A DNA stretch of 64,000 nucleotides from Roseitranquillus sp963709765 (GTDB lineage: Bacteria > Pseudomonadota > Alphaproteobacteria > Rhodobacterales > Rhodobacteraceae), in NCBI GenBank assembly GCA_963709765.1, contig CAVPXL010000005.1, forward strand, positions 62,001-126,000. Direction: 5' to 3'. The position numbers and the translations under genes were made by a program. Position 1 is the first letter of the stretch. Every line of letters begins with the position of its first letter. Of the stretch, positions 19,905-28,627 are shown one piece after another. Under the pieces are notes generated by a model that searched no databases, had not been told where the DNA came from, and worked only from the letters and a program-made list of their open reading frames with translations.

Positions 19905-20951
19905 TCATTCCGGCAGGTAGCGGTCGATCAGGTTCCAGCCGCTCTCGCTCGACAGTCGCCGCAGAAGCGCCACGTTCAGCGGTTCGCGCAGCGGCGAATC
20001 CTCCGGGAGAACCATGCTCACGTAGTGGGGATCGAGGCGCGTGGATCGGACCTGCAGGTCGAGCCCGCCGGTCTCCGCCACGATGTAGTCGAGCGACGGC
20101 GCCGCGGCCGCGACCGCTTCGACCCGGTCCGCATCGAGCGCGTCCAGCGCCGCCCTCAGATCCGGAAAGCGGCGCGTCTCGACGTTTTCGCCGGCCAGGA
20201 ACCTCTGGCTACTGCTCTGTTCGACGACACCGACCACCCGTCCGACAAGATCCTCCGGCATGTCGACCCGGCCCTCGACACCGGCCATCGTCACCACGGC
20301 GGCGGTCAGCGCCGCGCTGACGGCGAGGCCGACCAGCATCCAGAGCATCGCCACCGCCCGCCCGGCCAGCGTCACCGGCGCCTTGTCGCCGTAGCCGATC
20401 GTGGTCAGCGTCACCCCGGCCCACCAGAACCCGTCGCCGAGACCGCGTACGGGCGCGCGGGCGAACTGGTCGTCGTTGCGTTGCCGCTCGAGGAGCCAGA
20501 TCACCGTGCCGACCACGAGAAGCAGCGCCGAGAGCCCGAGGAGCAGCCGCAGGAACTGCCACGACACGAAGCCCTGCACGACCGCCAGGATGCGCGACTG
20601 CCGTTTCGACGCGACGCCCATCGTTGCTGTGTAGACCGGCTGCGTGATCTCGCCCGCCTCTTCGAGCGCCGGCGTCGCGTCGAGCGGCAAGGCGATGTCG
20701 ACCCGCCCCTCCCTCAGCGCCGTCTCAACGTCGGCGCGCTGGAGGGTCTCGTAGTCGTAGGCGAGCCCGAGATCCTCGGCCGCGATGCGCCACAGATCGA
20801 TCGCCAGGCCCTGCCAGGCGCCGTCGTCGGTGGCGATGGCAAAGGGCGGCCGCTCGACCACGCCGATCGTGAGCGGCGCGTCCTGCTGCGCACGGCCGGC
20901 GGCGGCGAAAAGGCACGCGGCGGCCAGAATGGCCCATCCGATCCGTCTCAT
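19905..20951 (-). CDS. GluR0-like ligand-gated potassium channel
   Basis: A signal peptide (residues 1-21) precedes a periplasmic solute-binding domain split into two lobes (LTIGVVERPPFAIATDDGAW and, later, PLREPLNVALLRRLSSESGW). Inserted between the lobes is a minimal K+ pore: helix about 132-153, pore loop with the selectivity filter TTIGYGD at residues 183-189, and helix about 196-221. This S1-M1-P-M2-S2 layout is that of prokaryotic ionotropic glutamate-receptor homologues such as GluR0. The ligand is unknown, possibly an amino acid. GAGGGG precedes the ATG. An ordinary substrate-binding protein is excluded by the pore. Confidence 0.88.
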   Translation of the reverse strand: MRRIGWAILAAACLFAAAGRAQQDAPLTIGVVERPPFAIATDDGAWQGLAIDLWRIAAEDLGLAYDYETLQRADVETALREGRVDIALPLDATPALEEAGEITQPVYTATMGVASKRQSRILAVVQGFVSWQFLRLLLGLSALLLVVGTVIWLLERQRNDDQFARAPVRGLGDGFWWAGVTLTTIGYGDKAPVTLAGRAVAMLWMLVGLAVSAALTAAVVTMAGVEGRVDMPEDLVGRVVGVVEQSSSQRFLAGENVETRRFPDLRAALDALDADRVEAVAAAAPSLDYIVAETGGLDLQVRSTRLDPHYVSMVLPEDSPLREPLNVALLRRLSSESGWNLIDRYLPE

Positions 20952-21063
20952 GGCGAAGTTCCCCTCTTCCGGTTTTCGCAGACGCTAGGCGTCGTGAACC
21001 CCAAGTCCAGACGAAGTCCGCTTGCCACTGGTCGCCGCGCGCTGACGCTATATAATCCGGAGA

Positions 21064-21507
21064 ATGTTCGACACACTTCTGAAACGATTGATCCAGCCCG
21101 ACCAGGCGCCGCTCTCCGAACCGGATGCGCGCCTCGCCCTGTCCGCCCTCCTCGTGCGCATCGCCCGCTCCGACGGCGATTACTCCACCCGCGAGATCGA
21201 ACGGATAAACCACGTCATCTCGCGCCGCTACGGTCTGACCGAAGACGCCGCCGACCGCCTGCGCATCGAGGCGGATTCGCTGGAGGCAGAGGCCCCGGAC
21301 ACTGTCCGCTTCACCCGCGCCATCAAGGATCACGTTCCTTACGAAGAACGCGAGGGCGTGATCGAGGCGCTTTGGGAAATCGTTCTGGTCGACGGCCGCC
21401 GCGACGACGAGGAAGACGCCCTGATGCGCACCGTGGCGCCGCTTCTGGGCGTGAGCGACGTGAATTCCGGGCTCGCGCGCAAACGGGTCGAGAGCCGCCG
21501 GGGGTGA
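21064..21507 (+). CDS. TerB-like (tellurite-resistance family) protein
   Basis: A 147-residue all-helical protein with the TerB/DjlA acidic pattern. LSALLVRIARSDGDYSTREI in the first half and EALWEIVLVDGRRDDEEDAL in the second are internal repeats with metal-binding acidic residues. The family is associated with tellurite resistance and phage/colicin tolerance, but as a lone gene it is only loosely linked to those functions. It precedes the ABC transport operon on the same strand. Confidence 0.87.
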   Translation: MFDTLLKRLIQPDQAPLSEPDARLALSALLVRIARSDGDYSTREIERINHVISRRYGLTEDAADRLRIEADSLEAEAPDTVRFTRAIKDHVPYEEREGVIEALWEIVLVDGRRDDEEDALMRTVAPLLGVSDVNSGLARKRVESRRG

Positions 21508-21754
21508 CCCAAGCGACGGCGGGCATTCCGCCGCCCGGACCGGGACAGCTCAGGTCACCACGCGAACGAGCCGCGCGGATACAGGCCAATGGTTGCAATT
21601 TCCAGCATAGCTCTCCCATTGGTGGTCATATTGGGCCCGTTGCCGCCGCCCGGAGGCGCCATTCCGTAGGGTCCGAAACGGCTTTGAGCGTTGCATCGAC
21701 GCGACTTTGCCGCATAAGTCCGGGATCAACCTGCAACAGCCGCACGGGGCTCCC

Positions 21755-22531
21755 TTGTCCGAACCCGCGCCCGTCATCGAACTGGTCGACCTCCACAAGA
21801 GCTACGCGGGCCTGGAGGTTCTCAAGGGAGTCGACCTCGCCGCGCCGCGCGGCCACGTGGTCTCGCTGATCGGGTCATCGGGCTCGGGCAAGTCCACGCT
21901 GCTGCGCTGCGCCAACCTGCTCGAAGACAGCCAGCAGGGCGAGATCCGCTTCGAGGGCGAACCGATCCGCTGGCGCGGCACCGGCGCGCATCGCCACCCC
22001 GCCGATCGAAAGCAGGTCACGCGCATCCGCACCAACCTCTCCATGGTGTTCCAGCAGTTCAACCTGTGGGCCCACATGACCATCCTGCAGAACGTCATGG
22101 AGGCGCCCGTCACGGTGCTCGGCCAGGACCGGCACGAGGTCGAGGCGCGCGCCCGCGCCTATCTCGACAAGGTCGGCATCGGCGACAAGGCCGACGCCTG
22201 GCCCGCGCAGCTCTCGGGCGGCCAGCAGCAGCGCGCCGCCATCGCCCGCGCGCTCTGCATGGAGCCGCGCGCGCTCCTGTTCGACGAACCCACCTCCGCG
22301 CTCGACCCCGAACTGGAACAGGAGGTCGTGCGCGTCATCAAGTCCCTCGCCGACGAGGGGCGCACGATGATCCTCGTCACCCATGACATGCGCCTCGCCG
22401 CCGATGTGAGCGACCATGTCGTGTTCCTGCACCAGGGCCTCATCGCCGAAGAGGGTCCGCCGGACCGTCTCTTCGGCGCGCCGCAGACCACGCGCCTGCG
22501 CCAGTTCCTGTCAGCCGGCCAAGCCGCATAA
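21755..22531 (+). CDS. Amino-acid-type (PAAT) ABC transporter ATP-binding protein
   Basis: The ATPase of the polar amino acid/polyamine importer encoded downstream. Walker A is GSSGSGKST, the Q-loop is VFQQFNLWAHMT, the signature is LSGGQQQRAAIARAL, Walker B is ALLFDEPTSALDPEL, and the switch His is in LVTHDMRLA. The start is uncertain: I chose TTG at 21755, giving the usual short N-terminus. The frame is also open from a TTG at 21707 without a Shine-Dalgarno sequence. It is 24 bases before the binding-protein gene. Confidence 0.9.
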   Translation: MSEPAPVIELVDLHKSYAGLEVLKGVDLAAPRGHVVSLIGSSGSGKSTLLRCANLLEDSQQGEIRFEGEPIRWRGTGAHRHPADRKQVTRIRTNLSMVFQQFNLWAHMTILQNVMEAPVTVLGQDRHEVEARARAYLDKVGIGDKADAWPAQLSGGQQQRAAIARALCMEPRALLFDEPTSALDPELEQEVVRVIKSLADEGRTMILVTHDMRLAADVSDHVVFLHQGLIAEEGPPDRLFGAPQTTRLRQFLSAGQAA

Positions 22532-22555
22532 CGATCAATCTCAGGGAGTAACCAT

Positions 22556-23281
22556 ATGAAATCTCTTCTTCTTTCCGCCGCAGCCATCGCCGTTGCCGGC
22601 GCCGCCATGGCCCAGGATGTCGTGCGCATGGGCACGGAAGGCGCCTACCCTCCGTACAATTTCATCAACGATTCCGGTGAGGTCGACGGCTACGAGCGCG
22701 AGCTGGGCGACCTGCTCTGCGAGCGGGCCGGCCTGACCTGCACATGGGTCACCAACGAGTGGGACTCGATCATCCCCAACCTGGTGTCGGGCAATTACGA
22801 CACCATCATGGCCGGGATGAACTTCACCGAAGAGCGGGACGAGGTCATCGACTTCACCCAGCACTACATCCCGCCCAGCGCCTCGGCCTACGTCGCGCTG
22901 AGCGCGGACACGGACATCGAGACCGGCGTCGTCGCCGGGCAGACCGCCACGATCCAGGCCGGCCACGTTGCCGAATCCGGCGCCACCCTCATCGAGTTCG
23001 CGACCCCCGACGAAACCATCGCCGCGGTCCGCAACGGCGAGGCCGACGCGGTCTTCGCCGACAAGGATTTCCTTGCCCCGATCGTGGCCGAGTTGGGTGG
23101 TGAGCTGACCTTCGTCGGCGACGACGTGATGATCGGCGGCGGCATCAGCATGGGCCTCCGCGAAAGCGATACCGAGCTCAAGGCGACGTTCGACAAGGTG
23201 ATCGGCGAGCTCAAGGCCGACGGCACGCTGAACCGGCTCATCGCCAAGTGGTTCGGCAACGAAGCCCAGACCTACGAGTGA
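22556..23281 (+). CDS. Periplasmic amino-acid/amine-binding protein (SBP family 3)
   Basis: A signal peptide (about residues 1-20, ending AMAQ) is followed by a bilobed type II binding fold. VRMGTEGAYPPYNFINDSGE starts the domain, and GYERELGDLLCERAG and LVSGNYDTIMAGMNFTEER are the SBP3 signature. The first strand has the usual aromatic ligand-pocket residues. AGGGAG precedes the ATG. It is separated from the permease gene by a strong hairpin that probably raises its expression relative to the membrane components. Confidence 0.92.
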   Translation: MKSLLLSAAAIAVAGAAMAQDVVRMGTEGAYPPYNFINDSGEVDGYERELGDLLCERAGLTCTWVTNEWDSIIPNLVSGNYDTIMAGMNFTEERDEVIDFTQHYIPPSASAYVALSADTDIETGVVAGQTATIQAGHVAESGATLIEFATPDETIAAVRNGEADAVFADKDFLAPIVAELGGELTFVGDDVMIGGGISMGLRESDTELKATFDKVIGELKADGTLNRLIAKWFGNEAQTYE

Positions 23282-23292
23282 CACCGACAATC

Positions 23293-23329
23293 CGGCCCGG
23301 CGGTGGCGCGTTCGCGTGCCGCCGGGCCG
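23293..23329 (+). promoter_or_regulatory. Intercistronic hairpin after the binding-protein gene
   Basis: An 11-bp perfect stem (CGGCCCGGCGG/CCGCCGGGCCG) with a 15-base loop, 12 bases after the SBP stop and without a T-tract. Such hairpins between SBP and permease genes are known to stabilise the upstream mRNA and lower permease expression. That function here is inferred. Confidence 0.6.
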
Positions 23330-23500
23330 ACCCCGCGTATGGGGCAGCGCGGCGCCTCGCCGGCGCCCGCTGCGCACCGGCGACCGGGGAAATCGTCCCG
23401 AGCCTGTACAGACCAGCGGACACCATGTACGAAAAGCCGGCATCGCACGTAAACTTCAGGCGGAGTGCACCATGATGACCCGCCCCGCCGCGACACGCTG

Positions 23501-24386
23501 ATGTTTGGATCCTGCACCGACCCCGCCGCCCTGGAAACCGTCCGGTGGTTTGCCTGCTACCTGACCAGCGGCAAGCACATGGCGTTCTATGGCTCGTTCG
23601 GCACCGTCCTGTTATTGCTGTTCATCACCGCCCCGGTGGCGCTCGCCTTCGGTTTCGCCGGCGCCGTCGCCGCCCGCTCGCGCATCGCGCCGATCTCATG
23701 GCTCGGCAGGGCCTACACCTCGATCGTGCGCGGCGTCCCGGACATCGTGTTCTTTCTCTTCTTCGTCATAGCCCTGGATCAGGCCTTCGAGTGGACGCGC
23801 CACCAGATCCTGTGCCCCGACTGGGACGCGCCGGTGCGCCAGGGCAGCGATTTCGTCGTCTGCGCACAGGCCAAGCTGCCTCTCTCCTCGGCGCCGCAAT
23901 GGGTGCACGAGGGCTATGGCTTCACCTTGGCCGTCCTGACATTTTCGATCGTTTTCGGGGCCTTCGCGTCCAACGTCCTGTTTGGTGCCATGCGCGCCGT
24001 GCCCCGCCCGCAGCTTGAGACCGCCGAGGCCTACGGCATGAGTTCCGCGCCAGACCTTCTGGCGCGTCCTCGTCCCGCAGATGTGGGTCTACGCCCTGCC
24101 GGGCCTCTCGAATCTCTGGATGATCCTGGTCAAGGCCACGCCGCTCCTGTTCCTGCTCGGGATCGAGGACATCGTCTACTGGGCGCGTGAACTTGGCGGC
24201 TCCAAGACCCAGGCCTTCACCTACCCGCACCCCGACTGGCGGCTCTGGTATTTCCTCGGTCTTCTGATCTTCTATCTCCTGCTCACACGGCTCAGCGAGG
24301 TCGCGCTGGCCCGCCTGACCCGCCGGCTCAGCCACGGTCAGGCGACGCTCGGCGGCGAAGCCCTGCGCGGAAAGGGCACCGCATGA
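23501..24386 (+). pseudogene. PAAT ABC transporter permease, one frameshift
   Basis: The intact protein would form the inner-membrane channel together with the permease encoded next. The first frame runs from MFGSCTDPAALETV through the helices and IVRGVPDIVFFLFF to ETAEAYGMS. The second frame picks up as RQTFWRVLVPQMWVYALPG and ends at 24386. The break is at 24043-24044, where an extra T in ATGAGTTCCG destroys the frame; removing it gives a continuous MSPRQTFW. There are no other stops or gaps. Its end overlaps the next permease as ATGA. Sequencing error is a real possibility. Confidence 0.88.
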
Positions 24387-25222
24387 GCTGCGCCGACACG
24401 TTCCAGGCCTACGCCTTGCGCTCGATCGGGATCGGCGAGCGTCTGCTTCCGCGCTCGGACTTCACGCTCTGCGAGCAGTTCGTGCTGATCGGGTCGGGCC
24501 TGATCTGGAACGTCTATTTCGCGGCACTCGCGCTTGGCCTCGGCTTCTTTCTTGCGACCGGTCTCGCGCTGGCCAAGAACGCGCGCGCGCCATTGGCGCG
24601 CAAACCCGCGGAATGGTTCATCTTCCTCTTCCGGGGCTCGCCGCTGTTCATCCAGTTCTTCCTGGCCTACGAGGCGCTCGTCCTGTTGCCCCGCACCGGC
24701 ATCGAGGTCGACTTCCTGGGCGTCGCCTTCAGCGCCGACACGCGCTGGCTGACCCGCGCCTGGGCCGGCGCGCTGATCGTGCTCTTCCTCAACACCGCGG
24801 CCTACTCCGCCGAGATCTTCTACGGCGCGCTCCGTGCGGTGCCGCGCGGCGATGACGAGGCCGCCGAGGCCTACGGGCTCGGGGGCTGGACCAAGTTCCG
24901 CCGCGTGATCTGGCCCACCATGCTGCGCCTGGCATGGCCGGCCTACACCAACGAGGCGATCTTCCTCTTCCACGCCACGACGCTGGTCTTCTTCAGCGGC
25001 TTCCCGGCGTGGCAGCAACGGGGCGACGCGCTCTATTATGCCAGCTACTTCGCCGACAAGACCTTCAACCCGTTCATTCCCTACCCGATCGTGGCGGGCT
25101 ATTTCATCATGCTGACGCTCGTCATCATCGCGATCTTCGGCGCCATCAACCGGCGGCTGAACAGGCACCTCCCGCGCGAGGCGCGGCGTCCGGTGCGCTA
25201 TCGCCCGGTGCTCTTCCGATGA
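24383..25222 (+). CDS. PAAT ABC transporter permease (HisM type)
   Basis: A 279-residue inner-membrane subunit with about five helices and the permease EAA loop: EIFYGALRAVPRGDDEAAEA followed by YGLGGWTKFRRVIWP. EWFIFLFRGSPLFIQFFLAY is the typical membrane-entry motif. ATGA overlaps join it to the preceding permease and to the following ligase gene, so the whole set is translationally coupled. Confidence 0.92.
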   Translation: MSCADTFQAYALRSIGIGERLLPRSDFTLCEQFVLIGSGLIWNVYFAALALGLGFFLATGLALAKNARAPLARKPAEWFIFLFRGSPLFIQFFLAYEALVLLPRTGIEVDFLGVAFSADTRWLTRAWAGALIVLFLNTAAYSAEIFYGALRAVPRGDDEAAEAYGLGGWTKFRRVIWPTMLRLAWPAYTNEAIFLFHATTLVFFSGFPAWQQRGDALYYASYFADKTFNPFIPYPIVAGYFIMLTLVIIAIFGAINRRLNRHLPREARRPVRYRPVLFR

Positions 25223-26550
25223 GGGACTGGCTCGACGAACACCCCGAATTCCGGACCGTGCAGATCGCCGTGGCCGACCTGAACGGCCAGGCGCGTGGCA
25301 AGCGGCTGCCCGCGCGCTTCGCCCACAAGCTCGTCACCGACGGCGCCCGGATGCCGATGAGCGTGCTCAACGTCGACATCTGGGGCGACGACATCGAGGA
25401 CAGCCCGCTGGTCTTCGAGACCGGCGACCGCGACGGCGTCCTGATGCCCACGGAACGCGGCTTCGTGCCGATGCCCTGGCTCGCGTCGCCCACGGCCCTG
25501 CTGCCCGCGTGGATGTTCACCGATGACGGCCGCCCCTTCGCCGGCGATCCACGCCACGCACTGGCCCGCGTCCTCGACCGCTATGCCGCGCGCGGCTGGA
25601 CACCGGTGGTGGCGACCGAACTGGAATTCTACCTGATCGACGACAGTTCCGACGCCCCCCAACCCCCGCCCGCGCCGCGTTCGGGACGCCGCCGGCTGGG
25701 CGGGGAGATCCTGAGCCTGCGCGCGCTCGAGTCCTTCGACGCCTTCTTCACCGACCTCTACGATGCTTGCGAGGCGATGGACATTCCGGCCGAAACCGCG
25801 ATCAGCGAGGGCGGCATGGGCCAGTACGAGATCAACCTCGTCCACGGAGAGGCGCTCAAGGCGGCGGACGATTCCTGGCTCTTCAAGCTGTTGATCCGCG
25901 GCCTCGCCCGGCGTCACGGTTTCGCGGCGAGTTTCATGGCCAAGCCCTACGCCGAGTGGGCCGGCAACGGCATGCACATCCACTTCAGCGTGATCGACAG
26001 GGAGGGGCGCAACGTCTTTGACGATGGCGGCCCGCGCGGCACCGACCTGTTGCGCCACGCCGTCGCCGGGTGTCTCGACGCCATGCCGGCCTCGACCCTC
26101 GTCTTCGCGCCGCACGGCAACAGCTACGACCGGTTCGAGCCCGGCGCCCATGCACCCACCGGCCTCGCCTGGGCCTACGAGAACCGCACGGCCGCCATCC
26201 GCATCCCCGCCGGCAACCCGGCCGCGCGCCGGATCGAGCATCGCGTCGCGGGAGGCGACATCAACCCCTACCTGCTGCTGGCCGCCGTTCTGGGCGCGGC
26301 CCTCACCGGGATCGAGGACGCCGCCGAACCACCCGATCCCGTCACCGGCAACGCCTACGAGATGGACCTGCCACGCCTGCCCGACACATGGGGCGCGGCC
26401 ATCACCGCCTTCCGGGAGAGCCCGCTCATCCAGCGCATCCTGCCCCGTGACCTCGTGCGCAACTACCTGATGACCAAGGAACAGGAGCGGCAATACTACG
26501 CCGAGCTTTCGGAGGCGGAACGGCTCGACCTCTATCTCGACACCGTCTGA
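25219..26550 (+). CDS. Glutamine-synthetase-family gamma-glutamyl ligase (PuuA/GlnA3-like), copy 1
   Basis: A type I glutamine synthetase fold of 443 residues that probably ligates glutamate to an amine. The N-terminal beta-grasp is VQIAVADLNGQARGKRLP. Catalytic-domain motifs are VATELEFYLID, EGGMGQYEINLVHGEAL, GMHIHFSVID and TAAIRIPAGNPAARRIEHR. It lacks the adenylylation-site region of true GlnA. ATGA overlaps the permease gene, tying substrate import to gamma-glutamylation. The substrate could be putrescine or another polyamine, or a monoamine; the sequence does not decide. Confidence 0.9.
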   Translation: MRDWLDEHPEFRTVQIAVADLNGQARGKRLPARFAHKLVTDGARMPMSVLNVDIWGDDIEDSPLVFETGDRDGVLMPTERGFVPMPWLASPTALLPAWMFTDDGRPFAGDPRHALARVLDRYAARGWTPVVATELEFYLIDDSSDAPQPPPAPRSGRRRLGGEILSLRALESFDAFFTDLYDACEAMDIPAETAISEGGMGQYEINLVHGEALKAADDSWLFKLLIRGLARRHGFAASFMAKPYAEWAGNGMHIHFSVIDREGRNVFDDGGPRGTDLLRHAVAGCLDAMPASTLVFAPHGNSYDRFEPGAHAPTGLAWAYENRTAAIRIPAGNPAARRIEHRVAGGDINPYLLLAAVLGAALTGIEDAAEPPDPVTGNAYEMDLPRLPDTWGAAITAFRESPLIQRILPRDLVRNYLMTKEQERQYYAELSEAERLDLYLDTV

Positions 26551-26592
26551 GGGCCGCTCTAAGGTCGCGCCGATCAATCGCATCGGTGGTTC

Positions 26593-27273
26593 ATGCATAT
26601 CGGCATCCTGCAGACCGGCCACGCCGCCCCCGAGGTTCTGGCCGGGCACGGCGACTATCCCTCCATGTTCGAGCATCTGCTGGCGGAACGGGGCCTGACC
26701 TTCTCCACCTGGGCCGTGCTCGACGACGCGTTTCCCGACGGTCCGGAGGCGGCCGAGGGCTGGCTCATCACCGGCTCGCGCCACGGCGCCTACGAGGATC
26801 TGCCGTGGATCCCCCGGCTCGAGGGCCTGATCCGCGACATCCACGCGGCGGGCCGGCCGCTGGTCGGCATCTGCTTCGGCCACCAGATCATCGCGCAGGC
26901 CCTCGGCGGCCGGGTCGAGAAGTTCGCGGGCGGCTGGTCGGTCGGGCGCACCGATTACGATTTCGGCGACGAGACCCTGGCGCTCAACGCCTGGCACCAG
27001 GATCAGGTCGTGACCGATCCCGACGGCGCGCGCATCATCGCCACCAGCGCCAGGTGCCGCAATGCGGGCATGGTCATCGGCGACACCATCCTGACGATTC
27101 AGCCGCACCCGGAATTCGACGGACCCACCGTTTCCGCCCTGATCGAGCATCGCGGCCGCGGCACGGTCCCGGACGAGCTGCTCGACGTGGCGGCCGCGCG
27201 CACCGCAGACCCCCTGTCGAACGCCCGCGCCGCGGACCGGATCGCCGATTTCCTGAAAGCCGCCCATGCCTGA
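26593..27273 (+). CDS. Class I glutamine amidotransferase-like hydrolase
   Basis: 226 residues with a GATase-1 fold. The nucleophile Cys is in LVGICFGHQIIAQ and the His-Glu pair is in IQPHPEFDG. Lying between two gamma-glutamyl ligase genes, it most likely hydrolyses the gamma-glutamyl bond (a PuuD-type role). However, the ICFGHQ elbow is closer to GMP-synthase-like stand-alone GATases than to E. coli PuuD. Its last 8 bases overlap the next ligase gene. Confidence 0.85.
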   Translation: MHIGILQTGHAAPEVLAGHGDYPSMFEHLLAERGLTFSTWAVLDDAFPDGPEAAEGWLITGSRHGAYEDLPWIPRLEGLIRDIHAAGRPLVGICFGHQIIAQALGGRVEKFAGGWSVGRTDYDFGDETLALNAWHQDQVVTDPDGARIIATSARCRNAGMVIGDTILTIQPHPEFDGPTVSALIEHRGRGTVPDELLDVAAARTADPLSNARAADRIADFLKAAHA

Positions 27274-28627
27274 CTGGACCGACAACCTGCCCGACGCCGC
27301 CCGCGCCTATCTGGCAGGGCAGAGCCGCAAGGTCGACGAGGTGGAGTGCATCGTCGCCGACCTCAGCGGCATCGCCCGCGGCAAGGCCATGCCGGCCACC
27401 AAGTTCGCCACGCAGACGCATTTCTACCTGCCCAACTCGATCTTCCTGCAGACGATCACCGGCGACTGGGCCGACGACGGCACCGACGCCTTCACCGAAC
27501 CCGACATGATCCTGACGCCCGACTGGTCCACCGCCACCGCGGCGCCCTGGACGGCGGACGTGACGCTGCAGATCATCCACGACATCCACGACCAGCAGGG
27601 CCGACCCTACCCGATCGCGCCGCGCAACGTGCTGCGCCGGGTGGTCGACCTCTACAACGCGCAAGGCTGGAAGCCGATCGTCGCGCCCGAGATGGAATTC
27701 TTCCTGGTCGCGCGCAACATCGACCCGAACCAGCCGGTGCTGCCGCCGATGGGCCGGTCGGGTCGCCGCGCGGCCGCCCGGCAGGCCTATTCCATGAGCG
27801 CGGTCGACGAATACGGGCCCGTCATCGACGACATCTACGACTTCGCCGAGGCCCAGGGCTTCGAGATCGACGGCATCCTGCAGGAGGGCGGCGCCGGCCA
27901 GATCGAGATGAACCTGCGCCATGGCGACCCGATCAGGCTTGCCGACGAGATCTTCTTCTTCAAGCGCATGATCCGCGAGGCGGCGCTGCGCCACGACTGC
28001 TTCGCCACGTTCATGGCCAAGCCGATCCAGGACGAGCCGGGTTCGGCCATGCACATCCACCATTCGGTCGTGGACCTGAAGACGGGCGAGAACATATTCT
28101 CCGACCCCGAGGGCGGCGAGCGCGAGACCTTCGGACACTTCATCGCGGGCCTGCAGACGCATCTGCCCAGCGTGATCGCGGTGCTGGCGCCGTACGTGAA
28201 CTCCTACCGCCGCTACGTCCCGGACTTCGCGGCGCCCATCAACCTCGAATGGGGGCGCGACAACCGCACCACCGGCATCCGGGTGCCGATCTCGGACCCC
28301 GCCAGCCGCCGCGTCGAGAACCGTCTCGCGGGCATGGACTGCAACCCCTATCTCGGCCTCGCGGCCTCGCTCGCCTGCGGCTATCTGGGCCTGATGCAGA
28401 AGCTCGACCCCGCGCCCGCCTTCACCGGCGACGCCTACACCCGCGAGGCGGCGATCCCGCGGGGTCTGGGCGACGCGCTCGACCTCTTCGGCGCCGCCTA
28501 CGAAGTGCAGGATGTTCTCGGCCAGGAGTTCGCCCGCGTCTACATCGGCGTCAAGGAGATGGAGAACCGGCAGTTCCTCCAGGTCATCAGCCCCTGGGAG
28601 CGCGAGCACCTGCTGCTCAACGTATGA
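27266..28627 (+). CDS. Glutamine-synthetase-family gamma-glutamyl ligase (PuuA-like), copy 2
   Basis: 453 residues, clearly homologous to copy 1 but divergent. Motifs are CIVADLSGIARGKAMPATKF at the N-terminus, then VAPEMEFFLVARN, LQEGGAGQIEMNLRHGD, AMHIHHSVVDL and TTGIRVPISDPASRRVENR. It starts 8 bases inside the amidotransferase gene and ends in ATGA with the oxidase gene. Two ligases in one operon suggest two amine substrates, or a heteromeric enzyme. Confidence 0.92.
   Translation: MPDWTDNLPDAARAYLAGQSRKVDEVECIVADLSGIARGKAMPATKFATQTHFYLPNSIFLQTITGDWADDGTDAFTEPDMILTPDWSTATAAPWTADVTLQIIHDIHDQQGRPYPIAPRNVLRRVVDLYNAQGWKPIVAPEMEFFLVARNIDPNQPVLPPMGRSGRRAAARQAYSMSAVDEYGPVIDDIYDFAEAQGFEIDGILQEGGAGQIEMNLRHGDPIRLADEIFFFKRMIREAALRHDCFATFMAKPIQDEPGSAMHIHHSVVDLKTGENIFSDPEGGERETFGHFIAGLQTHLPSVIAVLAPYVNSYRRYVPDFAAPINLEWGRDNRTTGIRVPISDPASRRVENRLAGMDCNPYLGLAASLACGYLGLMQKLDPAPAFTGDAYTREAAIPRGLGDALDLFGAAYEVQDVLGQEFARVYIGVKEMENRQFLQVISPWEREHLLLNV

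Noticed and set aside
25198..27285. 695-codon minus-strand frame opposite the ligase and amidotransferase genes
   Set aside because: Long only because of codon bias; sequence is low-complexity and unrelated to any family.
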